Positions 16,047 to 24,299 of a stretch of 64,000 nucleotides of DNA are shown piece by piece. The first letter of the stretch is position 1, and each line of letters opens with the position of its first letter. The stretch covers positions 1 through 64,000 of the forward strand of contig NZ_OMOJ01000009.1 in the NCBI RefSeq assembly GCF_900302505.1, read 5' to 3'. A program made the translations under genes and the position numbers. The notes below the pieces were generated by a model. The model searched no databases. It was not told where the DNA came from and was given only the letters and a program-made list of their open reading frames with translations. This DNA comes from Pseudoprimorskyibacter insulae. GTDB lineage: Bacteria > Pseudomonadota > Alphaproteobacteria > Rhodobacterales > Rhodobacteraceae.

Positions 16047-17253
16047 CCGCGTTCCGCCGGCCAATCAATGCCATGACCATTGGGCCACAGGAAAACTCGC
16101 CTGCCGCAGCTTTGGCAGTCAGAGCTCGCAAGTATCCACCAGGCGATCTTATGTCGGCGAAGCGTTCCAGCATGGCAGCAACGACGATCGACGCTTGCTC
16201 CGGACCCATGAACCGCTGTGCTTCTTCCCATGCAGACGCACTGATGCCCATGGCTGGCCGCACATGGCACGCCGCATCGAAGAGCTGATGCCAATGCCGG
16301 ATCTCACCTTGGTAGAAGGTCTTGAGCGAGGGACATGCCGCGATCACTAGGTGCAGCGGGATCTTTGGCAGGTGTCTTGTGTCCTGTTCATCAACGTCAG
16401 CCACCGGCTCATTCGTGTCCACATCTGGCACACCCGCCGCCGCCCCGCTTTTTTCTAAAGCAGGTTCAGGATCTATAGATTCTTTATTTGAATTATGATG
16501 GTGACGCTCAGATTGGGCATCATTGGTGTTCATTTCTTCTGTTTCAGGGCCATCAATGATGTTGCGTGCCTGGTCAAGGAGAGCTTCAAGGTCGGCTCGA
16601 TAGGCCGCGAGGTCCTCAACTGAAAGCTTGCGGCGAAGCGCGCGGGCTGTGAGGGCAGCCCTGTCGCGAAGCTGATCCCAGAAGCCTAGGCCTGGCTGCA
16701 TCTCGTCTCCGAACTCGGCGAGGGCCGCGAGATCGCGGCGCATGAGGCTTACGACCTCTCTCAGGCGCCTGACGCGCTCCTCAGCCTCACGTACGGCCTC
16801 TGCGGCCCGTGCTATCTCCTCGGACTGACAGTAGAGCGGGGAAAGATCGAAGCCAAAGGCAACGCGGTCTTCGCCGTGCTTACGGACGTAGCGCTTCCCA
16901 TTGGGGCTATCGCGCCGCTGGAGCAAGCCAGCCTCGACAAGACGCGCGAGGTGACGACGCATCGTGGAGCAGGGCATACCATTCAGGCGCTCACAGATCG
17001 CCTTGTTCGAGGGGAAGACGACCATCTCGGCGTTCCCGCCAAGCGCATCGTCCGGAAAGAAGCTGAGGAGCCCCTGCAAAACCGTCAGATCACGTTCCGA
17101 GACCCCAAAGGCCGCTTGCGCCTTGGAGAGCTCGCGCAGGAGTTCCCACTTGTTAACGGGTCTGGCTGGAACAGATGCCTCGGGTCGCTCAATGACGCGC
17201 AAATGGGCGTGCGAAATTGGCCGCATAAACGGCGAGATTGGTGTGTACTCCAT
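16042..17253 (-). CDS. repC: Replication initiator RepC
   Basis: The 403-aa protein starts MEYTPISPFMRPISHAHLRV and carries the RepC winged-helix initiator domain: WELLRELSKAQAAFGVSERD, FPSNKAICERLNGMPCSTMR and RHLARLVEAGLLQRRDSPNG. A variable linker rich in Asn, Asp and Glu (about 240-290) is followed by a conserved C-terminal region. RepC is essential for initiation and acts at an origin within its own gene. I prefer ATG 17253; ATG 17265 is possible, and neither has a strong ribosome site, which fits control by the antisense RNA upstream. It is the last gene of repABC, and its stop lies inside a parS-like palindrome. Confidence 0.9.
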   Translation of the reverse strand: MEYTPISPFMRPISHAHLRVIERPEASVPARPVNKWELLRELSKAQAAFGVSERDLTVLQGLLSFFPDDALGGNAEMVVFPSNKAICERLNGMPCSTMRRHLARLVEAGLLQRRDSPNGKRYVRKHGEDRVAFGFDLSPLYCQSEEIARAAEAVREAEERVRRLREVVSLMRRDLAALAEFGDEMQPGLGFWDQLRDRAALTARALRRKLSVEDLAAYRADLEALLDQARNIIDGPETEEMNTNDAQSERHHHNSNKESIDPEPALEKSGAAAGVPDVDTNEPVADVDEQDTRHLPKIPLHLVIAACPSLKTFYQGEIRHWHQLFDAACHVRPAMGISASAWEEAQRFMGPEQASIVVAAMLERFADIRSPGGYLRALTAKAAAGEFSCGPMVMALIGRRNAA

Positions 17254-17289
17254 GAAAATGTCCACGAAGACAAAAATTCTAGGGCCCGC

Positions 17290-17430
17290 GAATCGCTTTG
17301 CGCTTGCGGGGTAGGGGCCAGAACGCTACATTCAGAAGTGCGAAAACTGAGATTTTGTAGCGGGCTGATCCCGGTGCGAAACCTTACAAAGGTCTCGTGA
17401 AGCTAGCTTCTCGGGGCCTTTTTCTTTTTG
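17290..17430 (+). ncRNA. Probable counter-transcribed RNA (incompatibility RNA) between repB and repC
   Basis: In repABC plasmids a small antisense RNA from the repB-repC gap represses repC. Here the gap is about 210 bp. On the strand opposite to repABC, a long stem-loop (arms about 17388-17403 and 17408-17422) is followed by a T-rich run (17419-17429), the form expected of the RNA's own terminator. The 5' end is not determined; I place it loosely near 17290-17340. Confidence 0.6.
17388..17429 (+). terminator. Terminator of the counter-transcribed RNA
   Basis: AAAGGTCTCGTGAAGC pairs, with two GU pairs and one mismatch, with GCTTCTCGGGGCCTTT, and is followed by TTCTTTTT on the plus strand. 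It closes transcription antisense to the repC leader. Confidence 0.7.
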
Positions 17431-17466
17431 CCTGTATCGTGCCTCCTTCTTGTTGGTTGCTCTTCC

Positions 17467-18396
17467 TCAGTCTCCTGAACGCTTCCAGCGCTCATGAAGC
17501 TCGGTAATCAGCTTTGGGGCGTTGCCCTCCAACCAGCTGATAAAATCAGGTTCATCCGTAGTTAGATCAAGTTTGAGCTGCTTGCCTTGGCGGCTGGTCT
17601 TGACCGTCGCAGCTCCAACACCGGGGATCGCCAAAGCAGGCACACCCTTTCTAGACGGGCTTGCTTTCTTTTCTGCGCTCTTCGCAGCTGCCAGAACTGC
17701 GAGAAACGCACGCTCAGAAACCTCATCGACCGAGCCGGAACTTCCGGACTTGGCTGCATGAGCTATGGCTAGCAGTTGGTCCCGATTACCGTCGTAGGCA
17801 CCCAAAGCCTTTTTGAGCTCTTCCCATCTCGGGCGACCAATCCCAGGAGCTGCACCAATTGCCTGGATGAGATCCTCGCCGACCGTCCGAACGACACTCA
17901 AGAGCTGTGAAACCCCAGCTTCGTGGAGGTTAAGGACTTCGGCGACACCACGATTGGTGCGCTCAGCCCCTTCCAAATGGTCGCCGTCTAGAAGCGCCGT
18001 CGCTACTAGCGCACGTTCAATAAAGCTCAGATCACGACGCTCTTGGTTCTCGAGAAGCTGATCTCGAAGCGCTTGATCACCTTCAACCTCTGTGACGATG
18101 GCTCGAACTTTGATACCGAGTTCGCGACATGCTTCCAAGCGTCTGCGGCCATAGATCAGGTTGTAGCGATCGCCTTCCAGTGGGCGGACCAAGACAGGCA
18201 CACGCTGACCGTTCTTGGAAATAGAGTTCTTCAGGCCCTCAACTTCAATCTGAAGCCTGTCATCCAACCGTCCTTCGGTAACAATCTGCGCCGGATCGAT
18301 CTCAAAAACACCGCCACGCAGTCGGCGCCCTTCAAGAGCGTCAGGAGCGTTGCGAAGGGTCTGCAGCGGCAGGCCAAGTTTAGGCTTTCTTGCCAT
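17467..18396 (-). CDS. repB: Partition protein RepB (ParB family)
   Basis: The 309-aa product begins MARKPKLGLPLQTLRNAPDA, the usual RepB start. It has the ParB domain (VPVLVRPLEGDRYNLIYGRR followed by RLEACRELG, then LLENQERRDLSFIERALVAT) and a helix-turn-helix segment (VAEVLNLHEAGVSQLLSVVR). RepB binds parS and, with RepA, segregates the plasmid and helps repress the operon. ATG 18396 overlaps the end of repA by 17 bases, so the two are coupled. A longer frame from 18435 is less likely. The likely targets are the palindromes at 15985-16046. Confidence 0.9.
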   Translation of the reverse strand: MARKPKLGLPLQTLRNAPDALEGRRLRGGVFEIDPAQIVTEGRLDDRLQIEVEGLKNSISKNGQRVPVLVRPLEGDRYNLIYGRRRLEACRELGIKVRAIVTEVEGDQALRDQLLENQERRDLSFIERALVATALLDGDHLEGAERTNRGVAEVLNLHEAGVSQLLSVVRTVGEDLIQAIGAAPGIGRPRWEELKKALGAYDGNRDQLLAIAHAAKSGSSGSVDEVSERAFLAVLAAAKSAEKKASPSRKGVPALAIPGVGAATVKTSRQGKQLKLDLTTDEPDFISWLEGNAPKLITELHERWKRSGD

Positions 18397-19573
18397 TCCG
18401 CCCCCATGTGTTCTGGATGATTTCAGCGATCTCATCGTTCACTGCGTTCATAGACTCGATCGCACGATCAAACGTCTGACGCGTGAAGTCCTTCTTGTCA
18501 GCTTCGTATAGCGTTTGCTTGGTCAAGCCGGCATCAGAAATTGCGGTCGACTCAACCATGTGATTGGTCAGGACCGACCTCCCAAAGAGCCCGCGAATGA
18601 AGGCGATGACTTCGGTCTGTGGTGCGTCGCCGACTTTGTATCGCGTTGGCAAGAAGCGAAGCCAATCGAAGCGCAGATTTGCGCCTGCATCCCTGATTAC
18701 TCCAAGGAGATCCGCAGTCATTCGCAGGAATTGGGACATCGACATAAGGTCAAGCATCTGCGGGTGAACCGTCACGAGCACACCAGAGGACGCGGAAAGT
18801 GCTGACATCGTCAAGAAACCAAGTTGCGGCGGACAGTCGATCACAACAACGTCGTAGTTCGCTTCAACACTATCGAGTGCGTCATGAACTCTCGCGAAGA
18901 ACGCCTTCGCTCCGCCTCGCTGGATCGCAGCAGGCGTCTCGTGCTCGAACTCCATGAGTTCAAGGTTGCCCGGGATAAGATCAAGGCCGCGGATGTAGGT
19001 CTTGCGGATCACTTCGGCGATCGGAACCGGATCGTCATAGCGAACGGCATCATAGAGGGTTCCGCCCTCCATGAGGTCGAGTTCTGGCTGGATTCCGTGA
19101 AGAGCCGAAAGAGATGCTTGGGGGTCGAGATCGATCGCAAGAACCCTGTACCCCTTGAGCGCCAAGCGCTGAGCGAGGTGAGCAGACGTCGTCGTTTTGC
19201 CGGACCCGCCCTTGAAGTTCACCACTGAAATGACTTGAAGCTCGTCACCGTCGCGACGTCCAGGCACGTAAGTTCCAGACTTTTTTGCGTTTCCTTCAAG
19301 CGTCTGCCGGATTTCCCAGATATCGTCGAGCGTATAGCGGCGATGACTTCCAGCCGTCGTCTCGACGTCAACGATCTTTCCTTCTCGATGAAGCTTCCGA
19401 AGATAGGTATGGTCGACGCCAAGGAGCTCAGCAGCTTCGCCGCTGGTCAGAGTGCGCATCACCTTCTTTGCATCTGGTGGGAAGTGTGCAGCGCGCTGAG
19501 CATGCAGGTTCGACGCGAGAAGTTCCGCGTAGTGCCCGATGGCGATATCTAGATCCTGTTCTGCTTCGCTCAT
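18380..19573 (-). CDS. repA: Partition ATPase RepA (ParA family)
   Basis: The 397-aa protein has an N-terminal MerR-like helix-turn-helix region (LTSGEAAELLGVDHTYLRKL, SHRRYTLDDIWEIR) and a ParA ATPase with the deviant Walker A NFKGGSGKTTT at 119-129, AIDLDPQASLS (motif A') and VVIDCPPQLGFLTMSAL (Walker B region). RepA drives segregation with RepB and represses repABC. The motifs are intact and the length is normal. It is the first gene of the operon, with its promoter in 19574-19707. Confidence 0.9.
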   Translation of the reverse strand: MSEAEQDLDIAIGHYAELLASNLHAQRAAHFPPDAKKVMRTLTSGEAAELLGVDHTYLRKLHREGKIVDVETTAGSHRRYTLDDIWEIRQTLEGNAKKSGTYVPGRRDGDELQVISVVNFKGGSGKTTTSAHLAQRLALKGYRVLAIDLDPQASLSALHGIQPELDLMEGGTLYDAVRYDDPVPIAEVIRKTYIRGLDLIPGNLELMEFEHETPAAIQRGGAKAFFARVHDALDSVEANYDVVVIDCPPQLGFLTMSALSASSGVLVTVHPQMLDLMSMSQFLRMTADLLGVIRDAGANLRFDWLRFLPTRYKVGDAPQTEVIAFIRGLFGRSVLTNHMVESTAISDAGLTKQTLYEADKKDFTRQTFDRAIESMNAVNDEIAEIIQNTWGRNGKKA

Positions 19574-19707
19574 GTTTGCCCCGATCCGTGGGCGCGTTTT
19601 TTATGTGACCGCGCGTTATTTTTCGAGACTATTGCCCGAGCAGCCAGATTCGTGCAAGCACTTTCTAGATTTAGTGGCAATCCGTTAGGCCAACACAAGT
19701 GTCGTGT

Positions 19708-20589
19708 TCAGAGGAGCCCCAACTTTTCCGCACGCTCAAGCAGCATTTTGACCGAAGACGGCTGCCAGCCAGTGCGGCCTCGAGGGGTGCGCTCACGCAT
19801 GGCTTCCAACCGGTCGCAGATCGCTTGTAGCGTGATATCCGGGTCCGACCCTTTGATGGCCGCCACGATGGCCGGCAGGCGGTCATCGGTTTCGCGGCGT
19901 CCGGCGCGGCCAAGCACCTCGGCAGGAAGGAACCCGTCGCGCACATATGCCTTCACAGCGCGGAGCAGTCGGCTTTGTGTCCAATGGCGATCTGCGGGCA
20001 GGGGGCCATTGATGATCCGCAGCAGGTCTTCCCAGGCCATATCGGGGCGCAATCGGCGCACATGGGGCACCCAATCCTGCGCGGTCTCGTTGAGGCGCTC
20101 CATATAGCCGTCCTGTCGCGCCAGCCGCACCTTGCGCAGTGCGGCGGGGTCTTTGGCGCGCAGTCCAGGATTGCCACCAACGCGCCCTTTGGCCCGCGCA
20201 GAAGCAAGCCCGGCCTTGGTGCGTTCGCGGATCAGAGCGCGTTCGAACTCGGCCGCGGCGCCCAGAACCTGCAGCGTGAACTTGCCCTGTGGTGAGGATG
20301 TGTCGATCGGGTCTTGGAGCGAGCGGAAGAAAGCCCCCTTGGCCTCCAGACGCTCAATCACCTCAAGAAGGTGCGACAGCGACCGCGCGAGCCGATCGAT
20401 TCGCACGACGACCAACGTGTCGCCGCTCTGGACACGTTCGAGCACCCGCGCGAGCACCGGCCGCGCACGATTGCCACCTGAGGCGTGTTCTTCGAATATC
20501 TCGACGCAACCCGCAGCTTGCATGGCCTCAGACTGGGGCAGGGGGGTCTGATCCTCTGTGGAAACGCGGGCATAGCCTATCAGGGGCAT
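19708..20589 (-). CDS. Serine recombinase (resolvase/invertase family)
   Basis: The 293-aa protein starts MPLIGYARVSTEDQTPLPQS with the nucleophilic Ser at residue 10 and the family motifs VVVRIDRLARSLSHLLEVIE and LGAAAEFERALIRERTKAGL. After the catalytic domain (about 1-140) there is a long C-terminal part (150-293) with a second helical region that differs from the short HTH of Tn3 resolvases. Such enzymes resolve plasmid dimers or cointegrates or move an element. The tandem AAACG/CGTTT array at 20626-20644, just upstream, could be its binding site. No partner transposase is seen, so a plasmid multimer-resolution role is likely. Confidence 0.85.
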   Translation of the reverse strand: MPLIGYARVSTEDQTPLPQSEAMQAAGCVEIFEEHASGGNRARPVLARVLERVQSGDTLVVVRIDRLARSLSHLLEVIERLEAKGAFFRSLQDPIDTSSPQGKFTLQVLGAAAEFERALIRERTKAGLASARAKGRVGGNPGLRAKDPAALRKVRLARQDGYMERLNETAQDWVPHVRRLRPDMAWEDLLRIINGPLPADRHWTQSRLLRAVKAYVRDGFLPAEVLGRAGRRETDDRLPAIVAAIKGSDPDITLQAICDRLEAMRERTPRGRTGWQPSSVKMLLERAEKLGLL

Positions 20590-20625
20590 GAAATCGGGCC
20601 GTTTGCAATTTTAGGTATCGCTACT

Positions 20626-20644
20626 AAACGACCGTTTGTAAACG
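20626..20644. repeat. Tandem inverted half-sites, candidate resolvase site or operator
   Basis: AAACG-AC-CGTTT-GT-AAACG forms three alternating half-sites spaced two bases apart, 37 bases before the recombinase start; another CGTTT lies near 20600. It may be the recombinase's crossover or accessory site, or an operator shared with the divergent gene at 20816. Confidence 0.45.
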
Positions 20645-20815
20645 AATGCAAGCATGTGTTCTCTCGTCGGGCTGGGGCACAATCCCTTGGTTTCCTTGAG
20701 TAGAGCGCGAACTGAGAGGTTCCGCCGGCAGTCGCGCGCGCGTACTATATAAAGGGCGTGGGCAGCGGCCACAAAAACACTTGGGTAATGTGCAAAAGAT
20801 AAGTATTTTGCAGAT

Positions 20816-21883
20816 ATGAAGACGCAAGCCCCTATTTTGACTGATGATTACGACGACCCCCTCATCACTACCGAGGAGGATGCAGAGGCTCATGGAGACG
20901 ATCTCTGGTTTTTACCTGGGCCACTCGAGGAAGAGCCGGATGTTTTGCCTCCGGGGCCACGGGCGGAACCGCCCGACACTGCTGTCATCGAAGACTGGGC
21001 AAAGGCAGAAGGCGTTCACGCTGCGCGACTGGCAAGAGTGGCTGGACGCCTTGGAGCTCTGGATGACCGGCTGCTGCGCGGCCCGGAAGGCTGGCGACAG
21101 CGCCTCGCTCTTATCGAGGCAGCGGACCTCAGCTGGTTCGCAGGGGATCGGGTGAGCCCTGATCGGTTGGCGCTTTGGATTTCCATGCGATTGTCCGGCG
21201 TACAGGATGACCCAAATTCGCTGGTTCGGATCGGGTGGGCTGTCCGGCGCCTGACAGGTGGTCCGGGCCCGATGGTCGATTTGGCGGCTTTCCTAGACCG
21301 CCGCGATCCTGAAAACATGGAGGACAACTCGGAACGCTTCAAAGATCGCGCGAGCGGATGGCTGGACGTGATGATGGCTGCGGCCGATCTACATCCGATA
21401 ACGTGCGCTTGCATGGGATTTCATCTCTGGAGCCTCGCGGGTCTCGTTCGGTACGGAGATAGGATCGAGGCAGCGGTCACCGCAGCCCGGGTCGCAGCCA
21501 GCGATGGGAGCGGTGCCATCTTCGCACCGTTGGCCATGGGTGGGGCAATGGGGCTGCGCGCTGATGGCACACCTGCCGAGCGCCTGGTGCGGTGGCTCGA
21601 CGGGATGGAGACGGCATGTTTGACCGCTATGCGGCACCTTGATGGTGTTGAGGCATGGTCGGCGCGCGCGGATGCCGAGATGATTTCGCTCTCGGGCAAG
21701 ACCTCGCGCGCTTTGCGCGCTGCACTAACCGAATGGCCGCTGATTTCCGCCCCGATGGCCGAGACCCTAACCGGTGCTAGCCGCGCCGCCGTCCAGCGTA
21801 ACCTCGCCTGGATGGAGAGCAACGGATTGATAAGGGAAGTAACAGGGCAGGGTCGATTTCGCATGTGGCGGATTTCGTCCTAG
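20816..21883 (+). CDS. DUF1612/HTH-like plasmid protein (RHE_PE00001-like)
   Basis: The 355-aa protein has an acidic N-terminus (DDYDDPLITTEEDAEAHGDD), a central helical region (RLARVAGRLGALDDRLLRGP, DLSWFAGDRVSPDRLALWIS) and a C-terminal helix-turn-helix (LISAPMAETLTGASRAAVQR plus NLAWMESNGLIREV). The layout recalls the RHE_PE00001 family (DUF1612 plus HTH), found on rhizobial and rhodobacteral plasmids near recombinase or replication genes. The assignment is moderate, and the role is unknown, perhaps transcription control. It is transcribed divergently from the serine recombinase. Confidence 0.6.
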   Translation: MKTQAPILTDDYDDPLITTEEDAEAHGDDLWFLPGPLEEEPDVLPPGPRAEPPDTAVIEDWAKAEGVHAARLARVAGRLGALDDRLLRGPEGWRQRLALIEAADLSWFAGDRVSPDRLALWISMRLSGVQDDPNSLVRIGWAVRRLTGGPGPMVDLAAFLDRRDPENMEDNSERFKDRASGWLDVMMAAADLHPITCACMGFHLWSLAGLVRYGDRIEAAVTAARVAASDGSGAIFAPLAMGGAMGLRADGTPAERLVRWLDGMETACLTAMRHLDGVEAWSARADAEMISLSGKTSRALRAALTEWPLISAPMAETLTGASRAAVQRNLAWMESNGLIREVTGQGRFRMWRISS

Positions 21884-21910
21884 ACCGCACACGACTTAGA
21901 GGAACTTCGG

Positions 21911-22410
21911 CTACCCCTCCCACGGAAGTTCGCGACTTGCCGCAGTCAGTTGATCGAGAAACAGGCGCAGGCGCGTCGATTGAAACCGGTTCTGCGGATA
22001 AACGGCGTAAATTTCGCGTTTCGGGTAGGTCTCGTGATCCGCGAGCACGACCTCGAGTTCCCGGGTCTTCAGGTGGTCGGCGACATAAAAGATGGGTAGA
22101 ATGACGATGCCCACACCGTGCAGGGCTGCGGTGCTCAATAGGACGCCGGAGTCCGCCTTGAAGCTGCCGCGTAAGGACACCTGACCTCTGTTCCCATCAT
22201 CCATCGAATAGCGCCATTCGTGCACGCCGCTGTTTCCGGTGAATGCAAGCACGTTGTGGGTAGCAAGGTCATCGGGCCGTGCCGGGCGGCCGTGCGCCTC
22301 AAGGTAGGCCTGACTTGCACACAGAACAAACGGGCAGGACGCCATGCGCCGCGCAATCAGCGTGCTGTCGTCGAGCGTGCCGATCCGCACCACAAGGTCA
22401 AATCCTTCGC
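21911..22410 (-). pseudogene. LysR-type regulator, C-terminal fragment
   Basis: From about 22410 the minus strand reads EGFDLVVRIGTLDDSTLIAR followed by RMASCPFVLCASQAYL, the substrate-binding domain of a LysR regulator, and continues to a normal end (LRLFLDQLTAASRELPWEG) at 21911. The DNA-binding N-terminus and first half of the effector domain are missing. Upstream, the frame runs into antisense kynureninase DNA. The fragment is about 165 residues of a normal 300 and cannot bind DNA. Confidence 0.8.
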
Positions 22411-22789
22411 GCTTTTGTCGGTTGCATTGGACATCTGGGACAAGGCCGACATGGGCGAGGTTCACGCCAAGTCCATCGAACTGCCAGAGTTGTTCATCCG
22501 CGAGGTTGAAGCCCGATGCCCCGGCCTGAAGTTGGTCAGCCCGCGCGATCCGGCCGCGCGCGGCAGCCACGTGTCCTTCGCATTCGAGCACGGCTATGCC
22601 GCCATGCAAGTGTTGATCGCTGACAACGTGATTGGTGATTTTCGGGCCCCTGACGTCATGCGCTTTGGCATCACACCGCTGTTCGTGAATGAGGCCGATA
22701 TCATCGATGCCGTCGACAAGCTGGAACGCATCCTTGAGGAAGAACGCTTTAAGGACGCGGAATTCCAGAAACGCGAGTTGGTCACGTAG
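22411..22789 (+). pseudogene. kynU: Kynureninase, C-terminal fragment
   Basis: The plus strand encodes ALLSVALDIWDKADMGEVHA, then IELPELFIREVEARCPGLKL, SHVSFAFEHGYAAMQVLIAD and NVIGDFRAPDVMRFGITPLF, which is the C-terminal third of kynureninase, the PLP enzyme that cleaves kynurenine to anthranilate and alanine. The pyridoxal-binding Lys and the rest of the N-terminal two thirds are absent, so it is inactive. It ends normally at TAG 22789. It joins the LysR fragment head-on at about 22411. Confidence 0.85.
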
Positions 22790-23055
22790 ACTCTCATCAC
22801 GATGAGGCCAACGGCTCGGATAACGCAGAAAAAATTGGCTGAAGAATTGCCAAAAGCGACATGAAGTGGCGTGAAGGTGTTAGCCGGGTTGCGTGTCAGT
22901 ATCTTACCAGCGCGACAAGGGTCGGCGATGGCGTCGCCAGCACAAAGTGCACACCCTCTTTCACCATCCTGAACGCCGGGATCTTGCTTTGTCGTTTGCG
23001 CGATGAGGAGAGATTTCCATCTCCATCGCTCAAACGCTTGATAGGAGTTGGATTT

Positions 23056-24258
23056 ATGGAGCGTCCACAACATTACCGCTTTCACCAGGGTCAGAAGACC
23101 CTGCCGTTTTCAGATGCCGAATATGAGGCGCGCCTGCGCAAACTGCGCGCGCAGATGGCTGAGATGGGCGTCGACGCTTGCGTCCTGACGTCGATGCACA
23201 ACGTCGCCTATTATTCAGGTTTCCTCTATTGTTCCTTTGGTCGTCCCTACGCACAGGTTGTGACGCCCACTGAAACCGTGACCTTCAGCGCTGGCATCGA
23301 CGCGGCGCAGCCGTGGCGGCGCGGTTATGGCGACAACATCACCTACACCGACTGGCAGCGGAACAACTACTGGCGCGCGATCCAGTCCGTGACAGGGTCG
23401 GGCAAGGTCATTGGCTTTGAAGGCGATCACATATCCTTCGCGCAGTTGGGTTTGCTGGATGAATTCCTGTCCCCGTCGGCGAAGAAAGACATCGCACCCA
23501 CGACGATGAAACTGCGTATGCACAAGTCTGCGGCTGAGATTGAACTGATCCGCGCAGGTGCTGCGACCGCTGACGTGGGTGGCTATGCGATCAAGGATGC
23601 GATCAAAGCAGGCGTCCGCGAAGTCGATGTGGCGATGGCAGGCCGTGATGCCATGGAGTTGGAAATCGCCCGGCGTTTTCCGGACAGCGAGATCCGCGAT
23701 ACCTGGGTCTGGTTCCAGTCCGGCATCAACACCGATGGGGCCCACAACCCGGTGACAACCCGCGTTCTGGAGCGTGGCGATATCCTGTCGCTCAACACCT
23801 TCCCGATGATCTCAGGCTACTACACCGCGCTGGAACGGACATTGTTTGTTGAAGAAGTTGACGCCGCCAGTCTGAAAATCTGGGAAGCCAACGTCGCCGC
23901 GCATGAGCTAGGCATTAGCCTGCTGAAGCCGGGTGCAACTTGCGCCGAGGTTACGCACAAGATCAACGATTTCTTTGCAGAGCATGATCTGCTGCAGTAC
24001 CGGAGCTTTGGGTACGGCCATTCCTTCGGCGTTCTGTCGCACTACTATGGCCGCGAGGCGGGTCTGGAGTTACGCGAGGACATCGATACGGTGCTTGAGC
24101 CGGGCATGGTGATCTCGATGGAGCCGATGCTGACCATTCCCGAAGGTCAGCCCGGGGCAGGCGGCTACCGCGAGCATGACATCCTTGTCATCACCGAGGA
24201 TGGCAACGAAAACATCACGGGTTATCCGTACGGCCCTGAGTTCAACGTGGTTGGCTAG
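23056..24258 (+). CDS. Creatinase (creatine amidinohydrolase)
   Basis: The 400-aa enzyme hydrolyses creatine to sarcosine and urea. It matches the creatinase branch of the M24 'pita-bread' family closely: NVAYYSGFLYCSFGRPYAQV, QSGINTDGAHNPVTTR with the catalytic His at 230 (His232 in Pseudomonas creatinase), YYTALERTLFVEEV, RSFGYGHSFGVLSHYYGREA and EPMLTIPEGQPGAGGYREHD. The length (about 403 in known enzymes) and start fit. GGAG lies upstream of ATG 23056; a longer frame from 22861 is rejected. It lies opposite the GlxA-like regulator, and the two share a terminator. No sarcosine oxidase or urease gene is in the window, so the products must be used elsewhere. Confidence 0.9.
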   Translation: MERPQHYRFHQGQKTLPFSDAEYEARLRKLRAQMAEMGVDACVLTSMHNVAYYSGFLYCSFGRPYAQVVTPTETVTFSAGIDAAQPWRRGYGDNITYTDWQRNNYWRAIQSVTGSGKVIGFEGDHISFAQLGLLDEFLSPSAKKDIAPTTMKLRMHKSAAEIELIRAGAATADVGGYAIKDAIKAGVREVDVAMAGRDAMELEIARRFPDSEIRDTWVWFQSGINTDGAHNPVTTRVLERGDILSLNTFPMISGYYTALERTLFVEEVDAASLKIWEANVAAHELGISLLKPGATCAEVTHKINDFFAEHDLLQYRSFGYGHSFGVLSHYYGREAGLELREDIDTVLEPGMVISMEPMLTIPEGQPGAGGYREHDILVITEDGNENITGYPYGPEFNVVG

Positions 24259-24271
24259 TTTGCAGACATCT

Positions 24272-24299
24272 GAAGTGAGCAATAACTATTGCTCACTTC
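24272..24299. terminator. Bidirectional terminator between creatinase and GlxA-like genes
   Basis: GAAGTGAGCAAT-AACT-ATTGCTCACTTC is a perfect 12-bp stem with a four-base loop. It sits 14 bases after the creatinase stop and overlaps the end of the convergent regulator gene. Flanking T runs are short, so efficiency is uncertain. Confidence 0.65.

Noticed and set aside
22411-22609. N-terminal part of a 232-aa minus-strand frame as a real LysR start
   Set aside because: The first 65 or so residues are antisense to kynureninase and lack a helix-turn-helix; only the C-terminal part is LysR.
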